This document shows, one piece after another, positions 23,421 through 35,649 of a DNA stretch of 64,000 bases. This DNA comes from Blasia pusilla (taxonomy: Eukaryota > Marchantiophyta > Marchantiopsida > Blasiales), in the NCBI GenBank assembly GCA_050084515.1, contig CM114271.1, positions 15,624,001 to 15,688,000 on the forward strand. Direction: 5' to 3'. Numbering within the stretch: position 1 is the stretch's first letter; each line of letters opens with the position of its first letter. Both the position numbers and the translations under genes were made by a program. The notes under the pieces are model-generated. The model had not been told where the DNA came from, ran no database searches, and saw nothing but the letters and a program-made list of their open reading frames with translations.

Positions 23421-25933
23421 CATGATATCCATCATGCCAAATCATGTGTGAAAGTCCATCCTAGCGTGCAACGGGATCTCCAAAATAGGGTACTGATGGG
23501 AAATGGACAATGGAGGGAAGCGAGACCCTCGAGTGAAGTTGAGGAGACCACGCCATTACAAATAGGTTCTCAACACATAGGAAATAGTGTTCATGTTGTG
23601 TCAAGTGTTGATGGGGTTGCAAACACCGTGTGACACTCTCGAGGAATGCAGAGGAGTTGTTGGGCCGATGCAAGGAAGTAGTAGTTATGGGAAGAAGCAA
23701 GCTAATCTGAGGGATTCTTTCAGCATGCACGAATAGAAGTTGCAAATGACATGTGGGCAAAGTCTTTCTATGAATGTGGAATACCATACGGCAAGATGCT
23801 TTCAAAGAAGCAATTTTGGCAACAAAAAAGATGAAGGGTTACTCAGGTCCTAGTTACAATTTGTTGCGCACCACCCTACTTGAGAAACATATGGGGAAGG
23901 TGAAGGAAAAGGTGGATATTATATTGGATAATTTTTGTTTGGGGGCCACGATCATCACGGATTTTTGAACCAATATAAGGAGTGAGTCTTTAGTGAACAT
24001 CATAGTCCCGTGTCCACAAGGTGAGGTCATTATTGAGTCGATAGACATCAAGGGGGAATCCCAAATGGCTCAATGGTTGGAAGGTCACATAGAGAGGACT
24101 ATCATGCACATCGGTCCAAAGAATGTGTTGTTGCTTGTGACAAGACAATGCTAGCAATGAGCGAGCATTCTTTGGGGTGGATGCGTATCACATTCTCTTG
24201 ATCTAGTATGCGAAGAATGGGGAAAATGGCCATGGGTGGACAAGATATTTTCACAAGCTTGTGAGATGGTAGTATTTGTGAAGACTAGAACTTGGGTGAT
24301 GGCCAAATTCATGGAAACCAATCCTGTGAAGAGAAGATTGTTGCTTCTTGCAAACACATGTTTTGCTACAAACTTTATCAAGTTGGGACGTGTCTTAGAA
24401 TTGAGGGAGGTGTTCCATGTCATGGTTACCACAAATGCTTTTAGGGAATATTTCAATGGGAGGGATGCAAGGCAAAGGGAGAAGGCATGAGAAATTGAGA
24501 CTATTGTGGCCAATCATGATTTTTCAATACAAGGTGAGGACTTGTTTGCTGTGGATTTGCCTACTATTATTCTTTTGAGAGAATGTGATGGTCATAAAGC
24601 AATGATGGGACATATTTATCACCATATATTTGAGATAATGGAAGATACGTTCTTTTCCAATAACCCCATGGCCAGGCGTGGGTGGAAGGCATCGCGGTTT
24701 TTTTGTGACAATCTCTAGAGCTACGGAAATGGTTAATGTTCTTTTTAGGTGATGGGCATTTATCCACAACAAGTTACATGCAATAGGGTACATTCTTGCC
24801 CCTTACAACTTTCTTGATAGTGTGCAAGACGTCTTGAAATGGTGAGTGCATGAGAGATTTCAAACAATATCTGAAACTCTATACAAAGGGGGTGCATGGC
24901 CTCAATGTCACGGAGGAAATTCCTTTTGTAGGTACTTGTTTGCAAGAGTTGGGCAATATTGTGAACCATAAAGAAGTATTTGTGGATGAGTTTGATAAGG
25001 AAGTCGTCGATTCACTTAGTTCCTTTGATTGGTGGCGCATGCACGGTCAAGATGCACCAACATTGCGATATGTGGCTAAGTCTGTATTAGCACAAATGGT
25101 TTCTTCCTCTTCAGCGGAGAGAAATTGGAGTAGTTATGGTTTTATCCACAATAAGCATACGAATGAATTGACCAATGAGCGTGCCAAGGATTTGGTGTAC
25201 ATCTACACAAACTCAAGGTTTGGAGACAAGGGTGTTTCTAAAAAATCAAGACAAGGACTCTTGTACGAGCAATAATTTTTTGAAAGGGATGGACAAGAAC
25301 AAGCTAGAAGGGTTGTAGAAGATAGTAGTAAGTCTAGCTTACATGCACAAAACCGTGATAGTGATCGTGAAGATAACCTCGACTTGCAAGATGAGGACCT
25401 AGAGGATTTGGATGTGCTATCTGGAAATTATGGCATGGTTGGCAGCGAAGGGAGTCAAGATATCGGAAACACTCAAAATGTTGATTCCAACAGGCCGGAA
25501 GAGATGGAGATGATGATGTAATGGAACATTGGATTCGAGAGCACGCTGAAGAGCAACAACGGAGGATTTCAAGAGAAATGAATCTACTCATCACTTCACC
25601 TAACACAACCTACGACCCTTAGATTGTCGCACAAGTAGGAATTCAAAATTATTCCACAGAGTCTTGTGAACCTATGCAAGATTCTCCTCCACAATCTTTG
25701 AGCGCTGAAACGGTGGACTTAGTTGATGAGCCTAATGATAATGAGGTTCTCATACATGTTGTTCCAAACTCTCAACCCATCAATCATGGCATGGATAGTT
25801 CATACATCTCCTCCGATGATGAAACAAATATCGTAGGAAATCGTCGTCGATCCACCCGACTTCGAACTCTTGAGCCGCCAAATTACCGCCTACATCTTAA
25901 TCCACCGGACCCAACCTTAGACCTAGACTAGTA
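23421..25933 (+). pseudogene. hAT transposase (BED remnant, DUF659-like, hATC), copy 1, inactive
   Basis: Read across frames, the order is a remnant after a BED-type finger (AKSCVKVHPSVQRDLQ at 23430-23480), then the DUF659/RNase-H-like core (GYSGPSYNLLRTTLLEKHMG, 23836-23895; LGATIITDF; GPKNVLLLVT, 24117-24143). Next come LLANTCFATNFIKL and VLELREVFHVMV, then the hAT dimerisation domain (DWWRMHGQDAPTLRYVAKSV, SSSSAERNWSSYGFIHNKH, 25030-25160). These are the marks of plant hAT transposases, which cut and paste elements with 8-bp TSDs. Stops (for example 23966, 24148, 24488, 24716, 25273) and frameshifts make it non-functional. The tail to 25933 is acidic. Confidence 0.88.
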
Positions 25934-28100
25934 GAGTAATTTGTGACTTTAGCAAAACATAGTAGTAAATAGTCGTATCAAAACCTATTTTCCACATACT
26001 ATTTTATGAATTTCGTTTTCAAAGAATCCCTTTTTGTAACATTTTTGCTAATAAAGCAATGTTTTCTACTTTGATGGTGAAGTTGGAAAGTATGAATTTG
26101 TGGAGTGAATTTATTTTTAGGTTTTGGTCACGACTCCATTTTATGTGAAACTTTGCAAGGGAGCTACATACACCTAGGGGATCATGTCTACCAAGTTTCA
26201 ACTCAAGATGACATACTTGAACAAGATGAAAAATGAAAAGACCCCATTTTCATTGGAGGTTTAAGGACGCGAGTCAAAAAATGGGATAATAAAATTTTTA
26301 GATTTTTGTCACAGCTCTATTTTTTATGAAATTTTGCAAGGGATCTACATGCACCCAGGGAATCATTTCTCCCAAGTTTCAAATCAAGATGACATAATTG
26401 AACAAGATAAAAAATGAAAATACCCCATTTTCATTGGAGCTTTAAGGACGCGAGTCAAAAAATGGGATAATAAAATTTCTAGATTTTTTTCACAACTCTA
26501 TTTTTTATGAAATTTGCAAGGGAGCTACATGCACCCAGGGAATCATGTCTCCCAAGTTTCAAATCAAGCTGACATACTTGGAGAAGATGAAAAATGAAAA
26601 GACCCCATTTTCATTGGATGTTTAAGGGCGCAAGTCAAAAAATGATATGATAAATTTTGAGGTTTTGGTCACAACCCCATTGGACTTGAAACTTTGCAAG
26701 GAATCAACATACATTCAAGGGATCATTTCAACAAAGTTTCAACTCAAGATGACATACTTGAACAAGATGAAAAATCAAAAGAACCCATTTTGAATTCGAG
26801 GTTTAACGACGCCGGTCAAAAAATGTGTTAATAAATTTTGAGGTTTTGGTCACAACTCCGTTGGAATTGAAACTTTTCAAGGGAGTTACATACACCATGG
26901 GGATCATCTCTACCAAGTTTCAAATGAAGAGGACATACTTGGAGACGATGAAAAAATGAAAAGACCCCATTCTCATTGGAGGTTTAAGGGCGCGAGTCAA
27001 AAAATGAGTTTATAACTTTTGAGGTTTTGGTCACAACTCCATTGGACTTGAAACTTTGCAAGGAATCTATATACACCCAGGGGATCATTTTAACAAAGTT
27101 TCAACTCAAGATAACATACTTGAACAAGATGAAAAATCAAAAGAACCCATTTTGAATTCGAGGTTTAACGGCGCCGGTCAAAAAATGTGTTAATAAATTT
27201 TGAGGTTTTGGTCACAACTCCATTGGAATTGAAAATTTTTAAGGGAGCTAAAAACACCATGGGGATCATTTCTACCAAGTTTCAAATGAAGAGGACATAC
27301 TTGGAGACGATGAAAAAATAAAAAGATCCCATTCTCATTGGAGGTTTAAGGGCGCGCATCAAAAAATGAGTAAATAACTTTTGAGGTTTTGGTCACAACT
27401 CCATTGGACTTGACAGAGACAATGGAAAAAAAGAAAAGACCCCATTCTCATTGGAGGTGTAACGGCGCGGATCAAAAAATGAGTTAATTAATTTTGAGGT
27501 TTTTTTCATAACTCTATTGGACTTGAAACTTTTCTAGGAATCTACATACACACTCAGGATCATACCCAGTCAAAAAATCAGTTGATGATGAGATACTTCG
27601 ACAAGAAGAAAAATTAAAAGACTCCATTTTAATTGGAGGTTTAGGAGCGCGGATCAAAAAATGAGTTAGTAACTTTTGAGGTTGTGGTAAGAACTCTATT
27701 GGACTTGAAACTTTTATAGGAATCTACATACACACTCAAGATCATGGCCACCAAGTTTCAATTGATGATGATATACTTCGACAAGGAGAAAAATTAAAAG
27801 ACTCCATTTTAATTGGAGGTTTAGGAGCGCGGATCAAAAATTGAGTTAATAACTTTTGAGGTTTTGGTCACAACTCCATTGGACTTGAAAAATTTTTAAG
27901 GAGCTAAATACAACCTGGGGATCATGTGTACCAAGTTTTAATTGAATATGAGATACTTGGACAATATGAAAAATCAAAAGACTCAATTTTAATTGGAGGT
28001 TTAAGAGCGCATGTCAAAAAATCAGTTAATGGTCACAACTCCATTGGACTTTAAACTTTGCAAGGGAGCTACATACACCCTAGGGATCCTGTCTACCAAG

Positions 28101-28809
28101 CAAGGTTGCACATGGAAAAATTTCGTGTCCTCGGACATGTCCATGTCTGCGGACTTATGTCCGTGCGTGCCTGGGTACCCTAGCCCGCATCAAGCCCGCA
28201 CTTGAGCCCTCCCGCAGCCCACACCCATTGCGTGGACCACATCTTGGCCTAGGGCGGGCCTTGAGCCCGCGCTTGCCCACTTGGAACCCTCACCTACCCA
28301 TGCCCTGCCCGCGTATGCCCGCGTCTGCCCGCTTGGTGCCTGCATATGCCCGTCTAGAGCCCGCGCCCAATGAGCCTTGAGCACGCACTTGCCCGCTCTG
28401 AGTAGGCGCCTGCCTGCTCTAAGCCCGCACCTGCCCGCCCTAGCCCATGCCTGCCCGCCTCAAGCCCGCACCTACCCGCTCGGAGCTCGCACCCGCCCGC
28501 GCCTGCCCGCCTGGGGCCCGCGCCCAATCAACTAGGAGCCCGCACCTGCCCGCCTTAGCCCGTGCCCAATCAACCTTGAGCCCGCACTTGCCCGCCCTAG
28601 CCCCGCGCCCAATCAATTGAGAGCCCACACTTGCCCGCCTCGAGCCCACACCTGCTTGCCCGGAGCCTGCACTTGCCTGCCTGGAGCCCGCCCTGCGGGC
28701 CATGCAACGGGTACGGGCTCCGTGAGCCGACATCTACGGGGCAGGCTCGGGGCGGGCCTGTGTGCGGTGCGGAAATGTCCGAAGACATGTCCGTTTCCAT
28801 GCAACATTG
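28101..28809. mobile_element. Non-autonomous hAT element, 709 bp, inserted in array 1
   Basis: It starts CAAGGTTGCACATGG and ends CCATGCAACATTG. The flanks CTACCAAG (28093-28100) and CTACCAAG (28810-28817) are an exact 8-bp duplication. The array unit itself reads GTCTACCAAGTTTCAACTCA at this place, so the empty site is known from the neighbouring units. The interior is GC-rich GCCCGC DNA. The insertion is therefore younger than the array. Confidence 0.93.
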
Positions 28810-29914
28810 CTACCAAGTGGTAACTCAAGATGACATACTTGAACAAGATGAAAAATTAAAAGACCCCATTGTCACTGGAGGTTTAAGGGTGCGGATCAAA
28901 AAATGAGTTAATAATTTTTAAGGTTGTGCTCACAACTCCATTGGACTTGAAACTTTGCAAGAAATCTACATATACTTTGGGGATCATGTCTACAACTTAA
29001 GATGACATACTTGAACAAGATGAAAAACGAAAAGACCCCATTTTGAATCGGAGGTTTAAGGGCGCAGGTCAAAAAATGAGTTAATAACTTTTGACGTTTT
29101 GGTCACAACTCCATTGGACTTTAAAAATTTCAAGGAATCTACATACACCCTGAAGATCATTTCTACCAAGTTTCAATTCAAGATGAATTACTTGGGTAAG
29201 ATGAAAAATAAAAAGGACTCCATTATCATTGGAAGTTTAACGGCGCGGGTCAAAAAATGAGTTAATTAATTTTGATGTTTTGGTCACAACTCCATTGGAA
29301 TTTAAACTTTATTATGAATCTAAATACACAATAGGGATCATGTCCACCAAGTTTAAATTGATGATGAGATACTTTGACAAGAAGGAAAATCAAAAGACTC
29401 CATTTTAATTGGAAGTTTAAGAGAGCGGGTCAAAAAAATGAGTTAATAAATTTTGAGGTTTTGGTGACAACTCCATTGGACTTGAAACTTTGTAATGGAT
29501 CTAAAGTTACCCAGGGGATCATGTATACCAAGTTTCAATTCAAGATGACAAACTTGAACAAGATGAAAAATCAAAAGTCTCCATTCTCCTTGGAGGTTTA
29601 AGGGCATAGGTCAAAAAATGAGTTAATTGATTTTGAGGTTTTAATCACAACTCCATTCAACTTGAAACTTTTCTAGGAATCTACATACACCCTAGGAATC
29701 ATTTCTACCAAGTTTCAACTCAAGATGACATACTTGAACAAGATGAAAAATGAAAGGACTCCATTGTCATTGGAGGTTTAAGAGCGCCGGTCAAAAAATG
29801 AGTGAATAAATTTTGAGGTTTTGGTCACAACTCCGTTTTATGTGAATTTGCAAGGGAGCTACATGCACCTAGGGGATCTTGTCTACCAAGTTTCAATTGA
29901 AGATGACTTACTTT

Positions 29915-29975
29915 GACAAGATGAAAAATGAAAGGACTCCATTTTCATTGGAGTCCTTTCATTTTTCATCTTGTT
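29915..29975. repeat. 27-bp-arm hairpin within array 1
   Basis: GACAAGATGAAAAATGAAAG plus GACTCCA (29915-29941) is followed, after a 7-base loop, by its reverse complement (29949-29975) with one mismatch. Both arms are array sequence. One has been copied in inverted orientation, consistent with a template switch during replication. The following unit is shortened. Confidence 0.8.
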
Positions 29976-30300
29976 CAAGTAGGTCAAAAAATGACATATT
30001 AATTTTTTAGGTTTTGGTCACAACTCCATTGGACTTGAAACTTTGCAAGGAAGCTAAATTCAACCTGGGGATCATGTATACATACTTGGACAAGATGAAA
30101 ATTAAAGGACTCCATTTTCATCGGAGGTTTAACGGCGTCAGTCAAAAGTTCACGAGTAGCTTCTTAGCTAGGGCTAACACTCTTAATAGAATGATTTTTC
30201 TAAAATAATTTATGAAATCTCCTTATCAGTAGAAGAAAAAAAACGTCATAAAATATGTAAACTCTTTTTTTAAATAATAAACACAACAATTCAATTTATA

Positions 30301-31496
30301 TCATACAAACATTTCAATCGTTGTACCTTCCACCTTACCCAGGGACTTGTGAGATAGTAACATGGCCTTTTGAAGACAATATGGATGCCAATAACAGGCT
30401 TTATATGTGCCTGTCAGGTAGCAATCCTCAACGGCAATAGAGTTGAAGCATATCATACATTTGGGCCAATTGTTTGGCGTAAGGGCCCCTCCTTCAACTA
30501 ATGCGATTGCCTTCATCCAATCAGGCAGATCTTGATCTTGTCTGCTTGGATTGAGAGGTGTTAGGGCCAACATCAAAGAAGCATAGTTGGCAGCATTTGG
30601 ATCCATAACATTGTCCCATGTTGCGCATAGGGCAAGAGGTCACAACTGCTTGATAGGTTGAAATAAAATCATATCCATCCCCTTTACAAGATGACCCTTA
30701 AGTAGAGTTGTCTCAAGGGTGATTTCTCCCACGTTACCCCTTGCTCTGCATGGCAGCAATTCATCCATCTCTTGCTCACGTCTTGCCATGATGGATTCAT
30801 ATGCCTTCCTCCACTGTTTGGTGTGTCAGCCATGATAGCTCTTTGTCTTTGATGGAGTTCATCTCTGGAAATCGATTCATTCACAATCCTCTCCATCTCC
30901 CTCTTAAGTCTCCCATGCTCTTTTGACAACTTTTGATGCTTCCCCGTCAAAATGTTGAATTCCACTTGCAAATCAAAAGTACGTTGGGATTTTTTATCAA
31001 ACTCTCCAACTATGATAGACGAGACATAACCTCGTTATTGTTGGGAGCACTCTCCCGGAGTCTCCCCACAAGAGCCCGCATTGTAGTCATGGCCTACATT
31101 GTAGTCATTCCTACTATTTTTTCTATCCTCAAGATATTACACTGCTTCCACCCCCATCATAACTCGCCCTTCATCTTTGCCTCTAGGGTTTCTTAACGAT
31201 CCACCTTGTAGGTATTGGCTTGGTAACAATCCTGTTGATGAAGGTTCTACTCTTGGTTTTTTGTTTGAGGCAATGGGGTGCAATCCTCTTCAACTCTACG
31301 CCTCTTGTCACTTCTTCGAGACGTGTCCTCCACATCACCATAATGGACCTCCATGTCCTTCATTAACTCCGCCACTTTGAGCTTGACAAGTACCTTGCTC
31401 ACTAACTTCCTCTTCTTCGAAATGAGACTCTCGTAGTCCGGAAGGCCATTGAACAATGCCCAATCCTTTTGACACTCTTTCTCCTCCACTTTCCTT
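30301..31496 (-). pseudogene. Coiled-coil / C4HC3-finger gene, 3' part, block 1
   Basis: This continues the gene interrupted at 43230. From 31489 downward it reads EEKECQKDWALFNGLPDYES, a basic segment, a coiled-coil region (30971-30684), then WPKCMICFNSIAVEDC and CYWHPYCLQKAMLL. It is paralogous to 33404-34918. The finger is damaged: one Cys is Tyr (GTYKACYW) and the final CPTC pair is gone, replaced where array 1 approaches. With frameshifts and the 11.7-kb insertion it cannot be functional. Confidence 0.75.
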
Positions 31497-31838
31497 CAAG
31501 GTTGCACGCGGACAAAGTCCGTGTCCGCGGAGATATGTCCGTCCCAAGGACAGACGTGTCCATGCGGGCCCAAGTGCGGGCTCCATGAGCTTGCGTTGCC
31601 CGCGGCTTAGCACATCAGGGATGTGGAGATGATAAAGGAACCTTGTCTAAACACGCCCATATCTACCTATTCCCTTTGAGAGCCCAACCCTAAACTTCCA
31701 TCATTCACGAGCTGGTATATTTCAAGCCATTTTTTTAGCATCTCACGTCGTTCTCTTTTCGGTATTTTCTTATCTCAACCTGCATATTTCTTTCCCTTGT
31801 ATTTTTTAAGATATTATTATCTTCTTCATCCGAGGGAA

Positions 31839-33165
31839 ATGTCTAGTGGGGCAAAGTCATCGAGAGCGGGAGAGAACCAAAATGAATCCAACATTGGTGC
31901 CAAGAGGCAAGGAGCAACTCTGAGGAATGATTTCAACATGGCCGTAAGAGAGGCATGGTTAGACTGGTTTTTCCAGCTTTCTTTAGAAAGAGAAGATCCT
32001 GCATTTCAAGGGGTATGGATGGTTTACATGACTACATCTTGGAATTGCAGAGATTGTCCAATAGAGTGGCAAAGGTATTTGACTAAGAAGTGGATGCCGC
32101 GGAGGCTGATAGGTTGATTGAATTTTGTGCCCAACAAGGTGTTAACCTAGAGAGAGCGAATATCAATCTCAAGATATATAAGGATAAGAAGCAGAATGTT
32201 GCAAAGTTGGCTCTCATAGAAAGATTTTGTATAGAAGTGCTTAACGTCTTTTCAAGGGATGTAGTACTTCTCTAGGGTTGACATTGACCGTTCCATGTGC
32301 AATAACTTTGATTTCCGCTAAGAATGTAGTAACAGGACATGACCCGAACAATATTTTGGGAACCGATTTACATGGAATTGTGGACCATTGTAAAATAAAT
32401 GGAACCCGTGGCATTAGGGAAGAAATGTACTATTGCATGAAGGTGTATAAGGAATCATCTCTATCAGGATCTAGAAAATTGATGATACGAGAGGAGTTAT
32501 TTGCAAGTATTTTACATCGCGATGTTGTGCGCATGGTAGGAAGGTTGATCAAGGATCCACCACGTGCCATTTTTCCATATTGGAATGGTGGACATCTCAA
32601 AAATTGGTTGCGAGCATGCCATAACTTGAAGAACGGCGCGGGTAATCTAGAAGGGTTGGAAAATATGAGATGTCTCGCAATAGCATCAAATGTCCTCCAA
32701 CTTGTGGTTGTTGTTCTTGGTACCATGAAGACTGTCTATAAGCGTCGGGTTTTTCATACCAACCTCCATGCTAGAAAGATGTTCATCCATTTTGGATCCA
32801 ACTCTAGCCCTTACATCGGCGTTGGAGATTGGGGGAATGCCATGTGGAATGATGAAGTCTTAGAGTCTCCTCATAGATGATGGCAGTATGAACAAAAAAA
32901 TTATGTTGGGCATATAGCACCGGAGTTGATAGCAGGGCTTCTAAATCTCCCTTTTAGCAAGGCCACTGAAATCTATGCCCTAGGATGATTGTGAAGAATT
33001 TGAACTATGTGACATACAACCTCTCTGTCAGGAATGCCCAAGCGAACGTGAGATTTACTTATTTGGGAAGGATTTAAAAGTGGACATTAGCTCCAAATCC
33101 CTTTGATCGCAAAAGCTTAGAGTTACTTATTGCATATATCAAAGAAATGCAAAAGTATTAGGTGT
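31839..33165 (+). pseudogene. Kinase-fold protein gene, cargo copy inside the 11.7-kb hAT element
   Basis: ATG at 31839 begins MSSGAKSSRAGENQNESN, and the parallel gene at 45053 (minus) begins MSSGVGSSRARDNQNETN. A frameshift lies near 32010 and a stop at 32274. The frame 32278-32880 has a glycine-loop-like LGTDLHGIVDHCK, the lysine strand YYCMKVYKESS, catalytic-loop-like VFHTNLHARKMFIHFG, and GDWGN in place of DFG. IAPELIAG (APE-like) and EIYALG follow a stop at 32878. In this copy the HxD aspartate is Asn and the loop Asn is Lys, so it would be catalytically dead even if repaired. It might also belong to another kinase-fold family such as the aminoglycoside-phosphotransferase-like proteins. 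Confidence 0.7.
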
Positions 33166-33403
33166 AGACGATGTAGATTCAGGATTAAGGCCAATAACAG
33201 TGGTAGTATGATTGTAAACTCGTTTGAGGATTGGATATTTTTCATGAGAAATGAAAAACTTGGTTCAAAAAGATGAATGTGTTACTATGAAATTTTGTAA
33301 ATGATGAATCTTTATTGATGTGCGAATGTATCGTGTGCCCTTGTATCACTATTATTGGAATCATTTCTAAATCACCTTTCTTTTTGTATTTCGATAAAAG
33401 ACA

Positions 33404-34918
33404 AGATGGAGTTGCCACCTCATGAAGACTGTAGCCCTCACGACAATCAAGACAACAGAAGAGGGGAAGAACCCCTTGATACACTGACACCAGAGATCCC
33501 TCCGAAGATGAACAAGAAGACGATCTCGCAATTTGTCATGGAAGATGAATTAAAGGCGCACTTGGATAACGCCATTGACCCACAAGTTTTGAAAGGAGAG
33601 TTCAAGAAGTCGTGGCTGAAGTGGCCGCAGCGTGCAATTGGAGAATTTGCAAGGAAAGTGGAAGAGAATGATTGGACAAAGGATTGGGATTTATTCGATG
33701 GCGTCCAAAAGTAAGAAGACCTCCCCAAGAGGAAGTTAGTGAGCAAGGTATTTGTTCAGCTCAAAGTCGCAGAGGTTGATGAAGGATATGGAGGTCCAGT
33801 ATGGCGATGTGGATGAGGGATCTTTGAGAAGAGATAAGAGACCAAGAGAAGAAGACAGTAGAACCCCACAACAATACTTTAAACGAGCAAGAGTGGAAGC
33901 TTCATCACCACGAGCGTCGTCACGCCATTATCAGCAAGGCGGATTGTCAAGGAGCCTTAGAGCCATACTATCTTCCTTGGATGGTGAAAGAAGAAATCTT
34001 CGTGCTGAAGAATATATACAAGATGAGATTGGAGATGAAGGGCGAGTATAGATGGGGGCACAGGATAGACAAGATGGTTTGAATGACCTCTATGTAGATC
34101 GTAGTACGAGCTTTGATGAGCCCGGGGAGAGTTCTGATCGCCCTATACATTGTGATGCTCATCCCCAAACCTTTTGTGGGGAGAGCGCTCCACATAATAG
34201 CAAGGTAATCTCTCGTCTATCACAGTTGGAGAGTTTAATAATAAATTCCCAACACAATTTTGATTTGGCCGCGGAATTCAACGTTTTGAAGGGAAAGTAT
34301 GAACAACTATCTCAAGAGCACATCAGATTGAAGAAAGAGGTGGAGAGGCTTTTGAATGAATCTATTGCCAAAGATGACCTCCAAAGAAGGCAAAGAGCTA
34401 TAATGGTTGACCACACAAAGCAGTGGAGGAGAATATATGAGAACATCATGGCAAGACGACAACAAGAGATGGATGAATTGTTGCGATAGAGAGGAAGAGG
34501 TAACGTGGAAGAACTCACCCCGGAGACAACCCTACTTGAGGGTCGTCTCGTGAAGGAGGTTGATATGATCTTATTTCAACCTCTCAAGCAGTTGTGGCCT
34601 CTTGCTCTATGCACAGCATGGGACAATGTCATAGATCCAAACGTTGCAAACTAAACCTCTATCATGTTGGCACCCACGCCTCTTAATCCGAACACACAAG
34701 TGCAAGATCTTCCGGATTGGATGAAGGCAATTGTAGTATGTGAAGTAGGGGCCCTCACGCCAAACAATTGGCCTAAATGCATGATATGTTTCAATCACAT
34801 TGTTGCAGAAGGTTGCTACGTGACAAGCACATGTAAAGCTTGTTATTGGCATCCATATTGTCTTCAAAAGGCCATGTTACTATCTTACAAGTGTCCAACT
34901 TGTAGACAAGCTTGGTGA
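33404..34918 (+). pseudogene. Acidic coiled-coil protein with C4HC3 zinc finger, cargo copy
   Basis: It begins MELPPHEDCSPHDNQDN at 33404 in the open frame 33355-33714. The first 100 codons are charged and include QFVMEDELKAHLDNAIDP and RAIGEFARK, the segment hit by the hAT insertion in the paralogue. After a stop at 33712 and frame changes, a coiled-coil region (about 34200-34489, QLESLIINSQ, LKKEVERLLNESI) is followed at 34664-34918 by a finger: C-X2-C-X14-C-X2-C-X2-H-X2-C-X10-C-X2-C (CMIC...CKACYWHPYC...CPTC). That is the C4HC3 ligand order of PHD/RING-variant domains. All eight ligands are intact here, unlike in block 1. No known protein is recognised. A ubiquitin-ligase role is only a guess. 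Confidence 0.65.
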
Positions 34919-35022
34919 GGAAGACTCTATCACCTTTTCGGCACATCTTTCCGCACTCTTGATAGCAATTCACCACCCACTTATCGCAAAGTAACCCAAG
35001 AGCAAGAAATTTCACTTTTAGT

Positions 35023-35544
35023 TTGGGACATCGTAGCCCCCAATCGAACTATAACCCCGAAGTGAACATAGACAGGGTGGTTCAAGCAGAAATCCCTCGC
35101 AAGCAGAGGATTGATCGAGCAATGCAAGCATGGTTGGTCTGCTTTGTTGATATGTACGATGGAGGAGAGCTCATCCACAGAATAGCCAATGAACTCCAAA
35201 ATCGAAAGGCGGAAAACTTCTTCTTTGCTCAAGGGTTGAGTTCACAAGAAGTTCGAGACGCCCTCAACACAACTCGAAAACTTGTGCTAAACCATCATCA
35301 AAATCCATTAATGGATGAGCTTGTTTTGAGGAGACTCGAATTGATCTTGCGACCTTTCTTATGGCAAGATATTCCTCAAAAAACTGAAGGCGGATATCCT
35401 CGAACATACTATTACCCTCGTCAAATGCAAGAGGAACTCTTTGGATTCTTCGAGAGAGAGTGGCAGATGTTTCCGACACAGCCAACACAAGAAATTGATG
35501 ATGGTGAAGCTGATATTGAGTTGGAAAGGACTATTCCCCGTTGA
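35023..35544 (+). CDS. 173-codon frame of unknown function, cargo of the hAT element
   Basis: Uninterrupted from ATG to TGA. It encodes a charged, helix-prone soluble protein (RIANELQNRKAENFFFAQGL, MDELVLRRLELILRPFL) with an acidic C-terminus and no signal peptide, membrane segment or motif I recognise. It lies 100 bp after the finger gene on the same strand and may be its continuation by splicing. The block 1 copy lacks it, because array 1 begins where it should be. It is the only longer cargo frame still open, which makes it the best candidate for a retained protein. Confidence 0.4.
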   Translation: MGHRSPQSNYNPEVNIDRVVQAEIPRKQRIDRAMQAWLVCFVDMYDGGELIHRIANELQNRKAENFFFAQGLSSQEVRDALNTTRKLVLNHHQNPLMDELVLRRLELILRPFLWQDIPQKTEGGYPRTYYYPRQMQEELFGFFEREWQMFPTQPTQEIDDGEADIELERTIPR

Positions 35545-35649
35545 AGTGGGACGCACGTGAATAGAGCTAGGGGAAGAGAAGGAAGAAATGGTGAGACGTC
35601 GGCACCGGTGTTACATATATCGGATGATGAATCAGATTAGAGAGAATGA

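Larger units (their letters stand above)
26100..30150 (+). repeat. Tandem array, ~180-bp unit, about 19 units (array 1)
   Basis: A unit runs through AGGTTTTGGTCACAACTCCA, TTGAAACTTTGCAAGGGAGC, TACATACACC, GGGATCATGTCTACCAAGTT, CAAGATGACATACTTGAACA, AGATGAAAAATGAAAAGACC, CATTTTCATTGGAGGTTTAA and GGCGCGGGTCAAAAAATGAG. The CAAAAAATG anchor recurs at about 26276, 26456, 26636, 26817, 26997, 27178 and so on, close to 180 bp apart, with one shortened unit near 27410. Units are diverged. It starts directly behind transposase copy 1 and is homologous, in the opposite orientation, to the array at 36.4-39.7 kb. Confidence 0.95.
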
